Source: Lineus longissimus
Lineage: Eukaryota > Nemertea > Pilidiophora > Heteronemertea > Lineidae
NCBI RefSeq assembly: GCF_910592395.1
Contig: NC_088311.1
Coordinates: 14,882,501-14,946,500, forward strand
DNA length: 64,000 nucleotides
Reading direction: 5' to 3'
Each line of letters starts with the position of its first letter. Position 1 is the stretch's first letter. The position numbers were made by a program, and so were the translations under genes. Of the stretch, positions 1 through 8,812 are shown one piece after another. The notes under the pieces were generated by a model, which made no database searches, was not told the origin of the DNA, and saw only the letters and a list, made by a program, of their open reading frames with translations.

Positions 1-154
1 TAAAGCCATTTCAATGAAACAGGCGTACTTCAAAAAGGTACCCCGGGTCTTCTGGTTTATGAAGTCATTCCTTAGGCCTATCTTATTGAATAAAATTGTA
101 TGTTGATGCAGCATTTCAAAGGTTTTGTCTTCTGATACTTTGTCTTTTTTTCAG

Positions 155-925
155 GATGAAAAAGATGAAAGATGTCGTGGCTCAAGCGTTATACTTGATG
201 ATATATATGACTTACTGATGGCTCTATTGAAGAATGAAAAAAAAGTGAAATGGTCTGACACTTTAAATTCTAAAGTTAGTCTCTCTGCTTACAGACGCTT
301 TAAGTCAGGAAAGAATTTGTGTCGTCTTCATCATAATCCAATGACTGGCAAGGAGGAATGGCTGTTGCTGGAGTCCAGTACGGGTCTTATTGTACCAAGG
401 GAATCGCAAGTTCGTGACATTGTTGATAGATTCTATAATGATAATAAAGGTGGCGGAGCAAAAACCTTGTCCAAGAAAATTGGTTGTTTGTATGCTGGAC
501 TGGGAGAGAAGCTTAGGCCTACCCGCCAACATTTAAGCTCGCTTGGACACCAGTATGAGAGAAATCCCTCTTTCAAAAATGAAGCTCCTCTTCGGTCGAT
601 CCAATCGCATCAGCCGATGGAAAGGTGTCAAATAGACCTTGTTGAATTTTCTAAGATCCCTGTGACAATCGATGATAAAACATTTAAGTACGTTATGTCG
701 GTAATTGACATTTTTTCCCGCTTTATTTGGATTCGTCCAATTCAATCAAAATCTGCGGACAATGTGGCCAACGAACTTTTCCCCATCTTTATGGAATACG
801 GTGCGCCCAGAATTTTTCAGAGTGACCGGGGTGGTGAATTCAAAAATGTTGTTACCACCCTCTGCAAGCTGTTGAACGTGAAAATCATTCACAGCAGTGC
901 GTACAATCCTCAATCACAAGGAAAG
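155..925 (+). pseudogene. Ginger/KRBA2-like integrase exon, isolated copy
   Basis: This is one exon of a retroviral-type integrase. A pyrimidine-rich tract ending in AG precedes it and a GTAGGT donor follows at 926. The N-terminal part has the His/Cys zinc-binding region of integrases. The core has the first catalytic Asp in CQIDLVEF and the second in FQSDRGGEF. The third acidic residue lies on the next exon, which in the related copy is at 23236 and is missing here. The exon alone therefore cannot encode a working transposase. The family resembles Ginger1 transposases and the vertebrate KRBA2-like proteins derived from such elements. Confidence 0.8.
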
Positions 926-989
926 GTAGGTCACGTTTTTCAAGAAGGAACCAACAAATCATTTCAGTTCAGTTTCAGCGGGACTTGAT

Positions 990-1029
990 GTACGCTTGGA
1001 GTAATAACCTTGACTACTCCAAGCTGTAC
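990..1029. repeat. Hairpin next to the integrase exon
   Basis: GTACGCTTGGAGTA (990-1003) is followed, after an 11-base spacer, by its complement with one bulged T (1015-1029). The same hairpin is kept in the second copy at 13375-13414. It lies in the intron downstream of the exon. Its role is unknown. Confidence 0.7.
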
Positions 1030-1055
1030 GCTAACCATCATTCATTCAAAATACA

Positions 1056-1416
1056 TACGTATATATATGTTGCCTTTATTTTGTTTCTCAAATTTTTGCA
1101 TGTCAACCAGATCTGCTTGCCATTGTTGATCGATGTACGATACCATTGTCTTCCTGAAGGTGAATTTCTTAATGGCCGGTTTGTGTAGTTGGTGAGTTGG
1201 TAGTGTTTCTAGAAATTCTTCCACTTCTTTTTGTTTAATAAGTTTTCCTGAGCGGGACTTTGTCCCTAACAACGAAGTTGTGCTCTGCTCTCGTGACGAA
1301 GTCATATCTTCCTTGACCTGTTTCCAGATTTTACTCAAAGAACTGTAAGCCACGGGACTCTCGGGGTTGTAGTACAAATCCCTTAGATACTGCTGTGTGT
1401 CATCCTTTACATTCAT
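1056..1416 (-). pseudogene. Polinton integrase, N-terminal fragment
   Basis: The reading frame starts at 1416 and covers about 117 residues before leaving the family at the junction near 1056. The segment contains QWQADLVDM, the region of the first catalytic Asp of the retroviral-type integrase core, and ends just after it. The rest of the catalytic core is missing. It resembles the transposon-derived F54H12.3-like integrases of invertebrate Mavericks. The start codon belongs to the palindrome CATTTAAATG shared with the divergent ATPase gene. It is a different sublineage from the integrase at 55979-57001. Confidence 0.75.
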
Positions 1417-1424
1417 TTAAATGA
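1411..1424. promoter_or_regulatory. Palindromic divergent start element CATTTAAATG
   Basis: CATTTAAATG carries two start codons in opposite directions: the minus-strand integrase begins at 1416 and the plus-strand ATPase at 1421. Only four bases separate the two ATGs and each gene reads TAAATG on its own strand. There is no room for a conventional 5' leader or separate upstream promoters unless these lie inside the neighbouring gene. The TAAATG form matches the start element found at most genes of both Polintons. Confidence 0.6.
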
Positions 1425-2041
1425 GTGAAGTATGTATTTACGAGCCACACAATATGTTAATTTCTGGTGTTACCAATTGTGGTAAGACATATTTTGCCCT
1501 TGACCTCTTAGAAAAGGAGTATCGGCACAAGTTCCAGAACATAGACATTTTCTGTCCAACATATTTCAACAATAAGACATATGAAAGGAAATGGATTTAC
1601 CAAGACAAGAACGTCTACATAGTTAATCCCGAAGCTGTGGCCAGTAATTTGGACCTTGTGCTTCAGTTTGCTACTCTGACCTTTGCTGGTTCTAACACAT
1701 TATTCCTCATTGATGACTGTGCTAATTTGAGAGACACAAAAAAGAAGGTGTCCGAGTTATGTAATCTTGCCTTTTCCGGCAGGCACTACAATCTCACTGT
1801 TTGGTTACTAGTTCAGAAGTACAATTCAGTTGTTAAGGACTACAGAGAGAACATAACAATTTTAGTATTATTTTTTAATAAGGATGAATCAGCCATGAAA
1901 GATGCCTTAGAAGAAAACAGTGTTATTCCTAAGCAGAAAAGACAGTACTACATAGAAGAACTTAAGATGAAAAAAGGATCAAAACTGATCATTAGACTAC
2001 AACATCCATTTGGATTTACTCTTTCACATCAAAAATCTTAG
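1421..2041 (+). CDS. A32-like packaging ATPase (FtsK/HerA superfamily)
   Basis: This 206-residue protein is a genome-packaging ATPase of the kind found in Polintons, adenovirus-like elements and large DNA viruses. Near the N-terminus it has a Walker A motif, GVTNCGKT, and in the middle a Walker B motif, LFLIDDCA, followed by FSGRHYN, a family signature. Polinton-B has a homologue at 58648-59259 with the same motifs. It would pump viral DNA into a preformed capsid. The frame is open from end to end. The start is the TAAATG shared with the divergent integrase. The last residues differ from the relative and may be altered. Confidence 0.85.
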   Translation: MSEVCIYEPHNMLISGVTNCGKTYFALDLLEKEYRHKFQNIDIFCPTYFNNKTYERKWIYQDKNVYIVNPEAVASNLDLVLQFATLTFAGSNTLFLIDDCANLRDTKKKVSELCNLAFSGRHYNLTVWLLVQKYNSVVKDYRENITILVLFFNKDESAMKDALEENSVIPKQKRQYYIEELKMKKGSKLIIRLQHPFGFTLSHQKS

Positions 2042-2055
2042 TCCCGCTTCTCATC

Positions 2056-2576
2056 GAGCTATGCTCTCAGGACTGTGTCCGATCAGTTGTCTTAGTCTTT
2101 CTAACCCTAGTAAAATAATAAATTATTAACCCTAAACCACTAAGTCCTAGGATAATCCATAGGTACTCGTATTTCTTCATTTCATCACTAGGTTGGTAGT
2201 AATCACTTAATTGTGGTCGCTGAGGTAGTACAATAGTTCTTTCTGGATGTAAATGATTGTAAAACGTAAGTGCTGAATCATTATTGTTAAAATCAATAGA
2301 AGCGTCTCTTTCTCTCTTTAATTCAAGATTAACAAAGTCAATGGTACTTTTCCTATGCTCATCCCATTCTGTGGAGGCCTTCTGTAATTGCTCCTGAGCC
2401 AAATCATGTCTTTTCACTTCAGTCTCATAACCGTTTTTGTCTAGTTTTTTAAAAAGGTAACCGGATCCAGTGAATGCTAATCCATTGATTATTGCAGATC
2501 CAAATAACATGCCAATGCCAGCCATTTAATTTCAACGAATTTTAATTTCAATGATGTGTCGCTGAGAGCATAGCTC
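2056..2576. repeat. Inverted 15-bp repeat flanking a small gene
   Basis: GAGCTATGCTCTCAG at 2056-2070 recurs as its reverse complement at 2562-2576. The arms bracket the minus-strand gene 2067-2525. The left arm lies just after the ATPase stop. The right arm is inside the last codons of the penton-like gene. Read in each gene's sense direction, both genes therefore end with the same 15 bases. It may be a shared 3' signal or a copied gene end. Confidence 0.7.
2067..2525 (-). CDS. Small membrane protein conserved in Polintons
   Basis: I recognise this 152-residue protein only by its relative in Polinton-B (61299-61688). Both begin MAG, have a hydrophobic N-terminal segment, then a charged helical stretch containing KRHDLA, then a tyrosine-rich part and a C-terminal hydrophobic segment (about residues 122-138 here). 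Conservation across two diverged elements with different gene orders suggests a structural role, perhaps a minor virion membrane or core component. The start is TAAATGG. No enzyme motif is seen. Confidence 0.65.
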   Translation of the reverse strand: MAGIGMLFGSAIINGLAFTGSGYLFKKLDKNGYETEVKRHDLAQEQLQKASTEWDEHRKSTIDFVNLELKRERDASIDFNNNDSALTFYNHLHPERTIVLPQRPQLSDYYQPSDEMKKYEYLWIILGLSGLGLIIYYFTRVRKTKTTDRTQS

Positions 2577-3315
2577 GAGTTAATACCAATTGGTACTGTA
2601 CATTATGACCATTAAGATCGATGATGTCACCTTTTTCATCAGTTAAGCGAATATTCAGCTTATTGAATCTTGGTTTACAGGGAATTGCTATTGGTTTCTC
2701 AAATGTGTATGCTATTAAATCCCCAAAATTAGCTTCCTTTATTGGTCTTGTGGTTAGCACATCAGATGCTTCACCATTACTTAATACACTATAAGATTCG
2801 ATTATGTCACAGTGAAAAACAAAATGGTTAATTGGTCTAAAATTGATGGGTTTCTCGCTTACAACATCATCCTTACTTTTATTGTCTAAAGGGTAAGGCC
2901 ATTCTGATTTCATGCCAAATAATTCATTACTTTTACCAAGAAAATAGATCTGATAATGCGCCTCATTTTTTCTCTTTAGGAAGTGTAAGATGGCCTTACC
3001 TGTTGGTTCTTCAAGGTCAAATCTGACAGCACCTCTACTCATACTATTTTCTTTCAACTTATCCGCAAATACTTTTGAAAAGCTCTGTAGGTCATAGAGA
3101 CCATCTGGTAGCGTAATCTCTGCCACATCAAACCCCTTAACTTTGATTCGGTTATTCTCCCTGGCTGCACTTATGTTGTAGAATGTACAAGGTATTACTG
3201 CAAAAGTTAAAGTGATGCTACATGCATCCTGAATTTCAGTCTTGAGATTGACTGTTAAATCACTTGAACTCTGATCTGGATAGTCACTTGAATCTATGTT
3301 CATTACAGTAACCAT
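2548..3315 (-). CDS. Penton-like minor capsid protein
   Basis: This 255-residue protein is the counterpart of the gene beginning at 63499 in Polinton-B. Shared features are a beta-rich sequence and the signature LPDGLYDLQSFSK, matching IPDGFYTPATYNK in the relative. Polintons encode a single jelly-roll penton protein that caps capsid vertices, and the size and position fit that. The assignment rests on homology between the two elements and general shape, not on a recognised catalytic motif. The start is TAAATG. The frame is intact. Confidence 0.6.
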   Translation of the reverse strand: MVTVMNIDSSDYPDQSSSDLTVNLKTEIQDACSITLTFAVIPCTFYNISAARENNRIKVKGFDVAEITLPDGLYDLQSFSKVFADKLKENSMSRGAVRFDLEEPTGKAILHFLKRKNEAHYQIYFLGKSNELFGMKSEWPYPLDNKSKDDVVSEKPINFRPINHFVFHCDIIESYSVLSNGEASDVLTTRPIKEANFGDLIAYTFEKPIAIPCKPRFNKLNIRLTDEKGDIIDLNGHNVQYQLVLTRAMLSATHH

Positions 3316-3372
3316 TTACTTAAGCAAATTTTCGTTTTCAAATTTAGCTTTTATCAAATAAGTAAATTATTC

Positions 3373-3609
3373 TTACTTCATAATATTTCTGGGTAGGATT
3401 CCTTGATCGTAAAGGTACTCTAATGTTCCATTACTAATAGCTACAGTTCCTCCCAGTTTAAGAATTTCCTCTAGGTTGGCCTGACTTGGGGGACCAATAT
3501 TGATTCTCAAGAACCTTTTCAGTAACATAGAGTAACCAATTGTTGTTGATGCCAACAGTAAACTTTGATACAGTGTATTTATGATATCTTTCTTTCCTGG
3601 TGTATCCAT
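3373..3609 (-). CDS. Small two-helix membrane protein conserved in Polintons
   Basis: This 78-residue protein matches one of the same length at 60950-61186. Both have an N-terminal hydrophobic segment (about residues 14-33), then a conserved NIG-P-S motif, then a second hydrophobic segment and a C-terminal Y-GILPRNI-like ending. It begins at TAAATGG. Equal length and clear similarity in two otherwise rearranged elements indicate a selected virion or membrane role. I do not know a name for it. Confidence 0.65.
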   Translation of the reverse strand: MDTPGKKDIINTLYQSLLLASTTIGYSMLLKRFLRINIGPPSQANLEEILKLGGTVAISNGTLEYLYDQGILPRNIMK

Positions 3610-3681
3610 TTAATTACTTAGAAAATCACTAGTAAAACTCATTTATCTAGTATTCAGTGCTGGAGCGAACTTTTGTTCTTG

Positions 3682-3731
3682 CAACACCTCAGTGTTGGAT
3701 CGAACTTTGTTCTTGCAGCACCTCAGTGCTG
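3682..3731 (-). terminator. Paired hairpins at the capsid gene 3' end
   Basis: Two hairpins lie in tandem: CAACACCTCAGTGTTG (3682-3697) and CAGCACCTCAGTGCTG (3716-3731). They share the loop and differ by paired substitutions that preserve the stem, which is what selection for an RNA hairpin would give. The capsid stop codon is in the loop of the first hairpin met by a minus-strand transcript. A 3'-end or stability role is inferred. Confidence 0.45.
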
Positions 3732-4979
3732 GAGTGAAGCAATCTGAGAATTCTGGATGTTTACCTGGGCGTCAGAAACCACGAATATGTGCATTTTGTA
3801 TGGTCCCTTTCCAGATTTCTTTGTAATAGATAATTGAATACCATCTTTTGTGTTCTGGAGCTTCTTTCCTGATCCGTGTAGACGATTATCTTCAGAAGTT
3901 CTCAGGTCCAACCATAAACCATAGTGATTAGAATCACCATAGTATTTCTCCATGGTCATGTTACAGTCATGAGTTTTCTTCAAATCTTCAGACATAAAAT
4001 GTTTCTTGATCTCCTCCCATTGATCCATCATTCTCATTCCTTCTGGGAACACCTGATTGGCAACACCCTCTATTGTGATCTGCACTTTACTTATGTTAGG
4101 GTTTTCAAACTTCTCTGAATCTCTAGCTCCATCTACATAGTCAGACACAAATAGTAACAATAATCCTTTAATAGACATTCTTGGAAAGTTGATGTTCTCA
4201 TTAATTAGTGTTTCATTAGCAGTAACATTGACTGTCTTAAAATGGTCTACCCAATCATAAAATATTGAGAATCCAGAATTGTACTTGTTACTCAATTGAC
4301 TAGCAATCATCTTATTAGTAACCGTGTCGTATTCAAAACAAATATTTTCAAGTTTGTAGCCCATGCTAGCTGTGGTTGTGGTGACTATGATTTCCTCCTT
4401 TGGTGCTAAAGTTATTTCAATAATCACATCTTCTTGAATTGGAAACTTGTAAAATGGAGCATGATGATGGAATAGTTCAAAATCTAATGGTATTTTGTAC
4501 TTCTTGTCAAACACTTTCTTTAAAGTCTTTTCATTAGCTGTTTCTCCAGTGACATCAGCTTCAGCGACTCCTGATCTTAATTCTCTAAGATTTTTTGACT
4601 AAATACCCTGAAAAACTCTATCATTTCTTTCTTCTTCTGTAAACCACAGATCTTTAAATGTAGAATAATGACTGTATTCATCAAGGTCAAATATCTGCTC
4701 TGTTCCCCACTTAACCACCATCTTTGAAATCAGGTTTCTACCAAGATTATTTACAACACTATTTTTAGAATCACCAGAAATGGTTACATCAGCAGACAGA
4801 TAAAGAGATTTAGGTACAAAGAATGTATTCTCTCGCAATGCCGGTATTCTAACATACAGTGTTTCTTTGGGGTTAGCAGATGATGGGTTATAAGTAATGA
4901 TATGATGCTGCCTCTCAGCTTTCAAACCAAGTGGAATCTTATGTGCCCTTTCGGTATTTAATAAATATCCTGTTGCCAT
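3723..4979 (-). pseudogene. Polinton major capsid protein with one internal stop
   Basis: Two open segments (4979-4599 and 4514-3723) lie in the same frame, separated by a single TAG at 4597-4599, so the gene is about 418 codons long. It aligns along its length with the capsid gene of Polinton-B (57428-58642). Shared landmarks are the N-terminal GLKAERQHHIITYNP region, the central STFKDLWFT and the C-terminal LHGSG motif typical of F54H12.2-like proteins, which are inferred Maverick capsid proteins. It would form the hexon-like capsid shell. The ATG at 4979 has TAAATAAATAG a few bases upstream. Apart from the one stop the frame is open, so the lesion looks recent. Confidence 0.75.
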
Positions 4980-5000
4980 TTTCTATTTATTTACTAGTAA

Positions 5001-5710
5001 AATTATGTTACATTTTCCAGGCAAAATTAAGACCTCTAAAAACCACTTGGTTCCACAGTAAATAGAAATACTACAGGTGGCGCCACATGGTGTCAAACTG
5101 GTACATCATTCCCCTTACTACACAGATAAACCACCGCATCTAATCCCTTTAAGCAGAATTACATATATCTTTGACTACCGGTAGTTCAAAAATTCCCGCC
5201 CATGACGTCATCACCTAGCTCATGAAGAACTGAACAACACACAACACACTTCTTTACTAGAGGACTGTTTTATTCTAGACTAAAAGATTTTGAAATATAT
5301 CCTCATGTCATCCTATCAATTTACATGAAATATATTTTCAAATGTTGGTTTAAAGAGAGTTATCCGCAAAGATAATCAGTAGGGTCCACTCCTGAATGTA
5401 ATTGGCATTCCCATCACGGCTGTGGTCTGTCAAAATCAGTGTCACCAGGGCACACCAGGGTACATGTGAATGGACACAGTCGTCGTCAACTGGGGACTAC
5501 CAGTGGTTGTCTGCAAGATGAATGAAGATTTCAGTTACGCACAATCTCACCAGATGGAGGAAGTGTGACGTTAACATCATGTCTCCATGGAATCAATAAC
5601 AGCATTGTGCAAGAATAATACCAGGAGGCTTACATCTGTGGTTACGGTTGTACAATTGCGGAGCATACATGAATCTACAAATAAAAGATTGGAAAAAGCA
5701 CTAACCTGTG
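5001..5710. other. Non-coding gap right of Polinton-A
   Basis: I see no convincing gene here. The base composition is less AT-rich than in the Polinton genes and there are no long repeats. The right terminus of Polinton-A probably lies near the start of this stretch, but no inverted repeat identifies it. Confidence 0.4.
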
Positions 5711-6133
5711 TTAAAAGTCTTCCTTCATGATTTCTGATTTCCTCAAATCGATCTCTTTCTCAATCGATTGAAGTTCCTGATGGTCTTTGAGAATTTCAAA
5801 GGAGAGTTTTTCCATACATTCTTTTTTCTTTTTAATCTTGTCTAGCAATCGATTTCTGTCCTTCCTGAGATCCCTCAAAATGTCGTTTGAGTTGCCTGGA
5901 AGCTTTCGAATCGAAAGTAAACTTTCATAAAAGTGTGCCAATGTTTGTGATCTATCGGTCACGGGCAGAACTTGCGAATTGGACGTTTCCATTGGTGATT
6001 GTTGCTGCATTTGCGGCTGAACATGTTGTTGAAACTGTTGTTGCTGCATTTGCGGCTGAAACTGTTGTTGCTGGGATGTGCCAGGATTTGAAAAATTGGA
6101 TCCTTCCATTATTAGAGACTTATGATGTGTCAC
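5711..6133 (-). CDS. Gln-rich coiled-coil protein of unknown function
   Basis: The ORF encodes 140 residues. About residues 20-50 are Gln-rich runs (QQQQFQPQMQQQ-like) and the C-terminal half is highly charged and heptad-like (KDRNRLLDKIKKKKECMEKL), predicting a coiled coil. An alternative start is the second Met, nine codons in (6109). It is not similar to the Polinton-A genes beside it. It could be a host gene exon or part of an unidentified element. No enzyme motif is visible. Confidence 0.4.
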   Translation of the reverse strand: MTHHKSLIMEGSNFSNPGTSQQQQFQPQMQQQQFQQHVQPQMQQQSPMETSNSQVLPVTDRSQTLAHFYESLLSIRKLPGNSNDILRDLRKDRNRLLDKIKKKKECMEKLSFEILKDHQELQSIEKEIDLRKSEIMKEDF

Positions 6134-6266
6134 ACAGCGCTTAAATCTGGTGAAAGATATTTCATCAGAATAACATTTGCCTTTAAACCATAGTGATATT
6201 CAGTTGTACAATGGCCATATCAGATGTTGCAGTCATTAATTATTTTTGCTTGTCAAAGACATGAAA

Positions 6267-6400
6267 AGGCCTATTGTGTCTTAATGCGTTTATCCGACAG
6301 AATTTTCGAAAAATATTTTCAGCGCTGAAAATTATTTTTGCGTCGTTAAAATAATTTCTCGAAATTCTGTCGGATAAACGCATTAACGAACAATAGACCT
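6267..6400. mobile_element. Palindromic MITE
   Basis: AGGCCTATTGT at the left and ACAATAGACCT at the right begin a long, nearly perfect inverted repeat. It includes AATGCGTTTATCCGACAGAA and its complement. The whole 134-base unit can fold on itself. It has no coding capacity. Confidence 0.75.
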
Positions 6401-6764
6401 TTGTAATACTTTGGGACGTGAGTATTGTTTGATAACATATGTTACCATGTACATGCAGACTCTGTCAACAATATTTTCAATAGATTCAAGCAACAATGAT
6501 TAATCACTGTATCAGCTGTCGTGTAGGCCTACAGCATTTATTAGAATACGCTGGGACTGTCAAGATGTGCGAACTTCAAGGGTTCATTTCTCTGCTAGTT
6601 TTTAACGGATATTTGCAATGATGTATCCTTGGAAAGCTATTGACGTGTACTTTCTGTTGGAATACAGTAAGTCATGATTACATTAACCCATTGAACTCTA
6701 GTATTCCCTCACCATTTCACTGACCATTTCATTGCAACGCTTCACTGGGAATCTCATGAATGAT

Positions 6765-6895
6765 AGAAAGTGTATATTGTGGTGGATTGGTTCTTTGGGG
6801 GTTGTAGGCTAATTTGGGGCAAAAGACCTGTAAGGGCTTTTGGTCAAAATAGCTTCAAAATACCTATATTCCTACCACCACAATATACACTTTCT
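6765..6895. mobile_element. Short inverted-repeat element
   Basis: Perfect 21-base arms at 6765-6785 and 6875-6895 (beginning AGAAAGTGTATATTG and its complement) enclose 89 bases. The right arm overlaps the end of the 2A-containing reading frame. It may be a MITE or a stable hairpin. Confidence 0.65.
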
Positions 6896-7181
6896 TGACT
6901 GTAGGGCCTAATGGCGGTATAGTATGGTGAATGTGAGCGTCCATTGGTACATGCCCTACATGGTATTGGTTTGCCTCGGGTCTGCCCTCCTGTTGCATTG
7001 GTGGTGGGCCTGGGTTGATTTCCACCGAGCAGCAAATTGCAAGGAGCATGAATAAACAAAGCCTTACGGCTAGACTTAGACTACACTTGATTCCGTGAAC
7101 TTCTAATGACACACTCCTCCATGCACGTGGCATAGTGTATGTACCTATGCGTTCCCGATATGCTGTAATATCAATTCCCAT
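6864..7181 (-). pseudogene. Fragment with signal-like segment and 2A-like NPGP motif
   Basis: The 105-residue frame contains a hydrophobic stretch (CLFMLLAICC) followed at once by SVEINPGP (NPGP encoded at 7005-7016). This matches the C-terminal part of the 2A ribosome-skipping consensus D-x-E-x-N-P-G-P, except that Ser replaces Asp. Such peptides occur at the N-terminus of some non-LTR retrotransposon ORFs and of some echinoderm immune receptors, after a similar hydrophobic segment. No reverse transcriptase follows because the frame ends in the hairpin element at 6765-6895. The parent is unidentified. Confidence 0.5.
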
Positions 7182-7458
7182 TTTATCCTCTTTCTCTGGG
7201 GTGCACTTCTTCTAAGGAGCCTATACTGCTTGGGTGGGTGTTTACTTACTTAATAATCACTGACATAATGTCACTTCTATCAGAAAAACTCCAAAAAATT
7301 GGGAATTTGTTGGAGGGGTTGTATGTGGTGTCCTCCTCACGCCGCCATGCCATCTCAATAAAATGATGCCATGCCTTTTCTCTATTGACACACGCTTTGT
7401 TTTTTTTACACAATATACAAGTTCGTTTTGGAATCGCATAATTGCGTACTATAATATT

Positions 7459-8117
7459 TTAATACATAGCATCCTTAAATACCAAGTAAAAGTTAGTGTC
7501 ATTCGCGTAATATGCAGACCGACAACTTTGCAAAATGAACCACTGCCTCAGGGCTATTTCGATTTTAATAATTTGCATTGTGTCTCGTTCAATAACTGTA
7601 ACACGTGAGTCATCGGCCATTTCAACACATGTCACCACCCCTGGCACCACGATGACACCCTCGCAACTGTCTAATTCAGGGTTGTACGATGTAAATGCAA
7701 ACTCATGGGATTTTCTCACATAACTTGGCGGACACCTTTGCAATAAAGATTTTCCATTTTCTGCTGTTCCCAGCCTTCATCTCGAGATAGACCGTGAATG
7801 TCAGGATATTTTGCAAAATATTCTATGCATTCAACAGCTGTCCGAACCGTTGTTCTTTGCATTTTAAAAATCTCAAGCATCTCAAACGGTCCATATTTCC
7901 GTTTTACAGGTATGGTGCGATTTAGACAGAAAAGCGTACTGTTAATCATTACATTGCCAAGAGACACCATTTTTACATTTTCATTCTGATCCATCAAATC
8001 ATCATAGACTTTCTGGCCTACAAATATACACACTTGACACGGATTCTTTGCCACGTACGGTAAACTGCTCATGCAGCACAAAATTAAGCGATGCTTTGAC
8101 GGGTACAGGTAGACCAT
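7459..8117 (-). pseudogene. PC4-like ORF pair with a frame break
   Basis: Two overlapping frames (8117-7716 and 7743-7459) run on from one another near 7735 and look like one protein with a frameshift. The first contains VRTAVECIEYFAKYPDIHG then LSRDEGWEQ. The second contains RVTVIERDT then IEIALRQWFILQ. Both resemble the core of the PC4/p15 coactivator domain, a short beta unit followed by a G-x-x-L-x-x-x-x-W helix that binds single-stranded DNA. The similarity is weak and pattern-based. It lies in a minus-strand series with 8213-8623 and 8813-8989. Confidence 0.35.
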
Positions 8118-8212
8118 TCATGATGACTGCCTGACATTGAATGACACCACAACACACACACACATGAGGTTTTTTTCAACTGCTTGAATACCGCGTTGGA
8201 CCCCAGGCGTTA

Positions 8213-8623
8213 TTAAACGTTCAAATAAGATGATATGTTGGCCATTATTTCCATTAGATTGTACCAATTGTCCACCGTTAGACCTATACCAATATACTGA
8301 GGTCTCTGATCTATGAATTTTCGAATATCTACCACCTGTTTATTATGAGCGAGGCAAACATGAAGAAATATATCACTGCCTAAGTGTATGCCCTTTGTAC
8401 AGTTTGGTAAGGGACCACCCACGACATCTTTGTACGACACCGTTTCATTTATGCTAGACAGCGGTACAAGGTCGTCAACCTGATTTTTTGTATTCGACGT
8501 GTAAGCTATAATGAACACCAAAAACAAAACACATTCCAGCGCGAACCTTCCCAATACAATAGAAGGCCACATTGACGCTTTACAACGTTGTTCCATTGGG
8601 TTCATCATTGTTGACACATGCAT
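8213..8623 (-). CDS. Putative membrane-anchored PC4-like protein
   Basis: The 136-residue ORF has one hydrophobic segment (about residues 29-42, ALECVLFLVFIIAY). It is followed by a segment reading IHLGSDIFLHV, VVDIRKFID and IGIGLTVDNWYNL. The order of a strand pair, a D-I-R-x-F strand and a G-x-x-L-x-x-x-x-W helix follows the PC4/p15 fold. A membrane segment before a PC4-like domain would be unusual. The sequence is diverged and this may be an exon of a larger gene. Confidence 0.4.
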   Translation of the reverse strand: MHVSTMMNPMEQRCKASMWPSIVLGRFALECVLFLVFIIAYTSNTKNQVDDLVPLSSINETVSYKDVVGGPLPNCTKGIHLGSDIFLHVCLAHNKQVVDIRKFIDQRPQYIGIGLTVDNWYNLMEIMANISSYLNV

Positions 8624-8812
8624 AAACGGAGCGTGTGCGTGCTTGACCTGTCTAATACGGCGTCATCATCATAAATGCACTGCCTTCCTAATTAACACCT
8701 CATTATATCATGCAATGGCTTTTTTACTAACACCCCTCTACCTATTCACGCACACACTCACACATGCATACAAATACTCTAGTTTCTTCTCAATAACACC
8801 CCTTCTAGATAT

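Larger units (their letters stand above)
1..1055 (+). repeat. Truncated Ginger-like transposon copy, near-identical to 12386-13440
   Basis: This stretch repeats at 12386-13440 (offset 12385) with only one base difference that I could find, which changes one Asn codon to Lys. The second copy lies inside the 10143-27190 Ginger-like transposon, so this is a fragment of another copy of the same family. It continues left beyond the window. On the right it stops at about base 1055, where sequence of a Polinton integrase gene begins. The junction shows no terminal inverted repeat. It is therefore a truncation, a recombination junction, or an internal breakpoint where the Polinton entered. Confidence 0.9.
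1056..5000. mobile_element. Degraded Polinton/Maverick-type element (Polinton-A)
   Basis: The block holds homologues of an integrase, a packaging ATPase, a major capsid protein, a penton-like protein and two small membrane proteins. All of these recur in the better preserved Polinton-B at 49599-64000, but in a different order and orientation. No polymerase, HNH or protease gene is present. The integrase is cut at about 1056 and the capsid gene has an internal stop, so the copy is defective. I could not find terminal inverted repeats, so the right edge near 5000 is approximate. Most gene starts show TAAATG. Confidence 0.8.

Noticed and set aside
305-745. Minus-strand ORFs under the integrase exon (repeated at 12690-13130)
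   Set aside because: They are shadows of a well supported plus-strand integrase exon.
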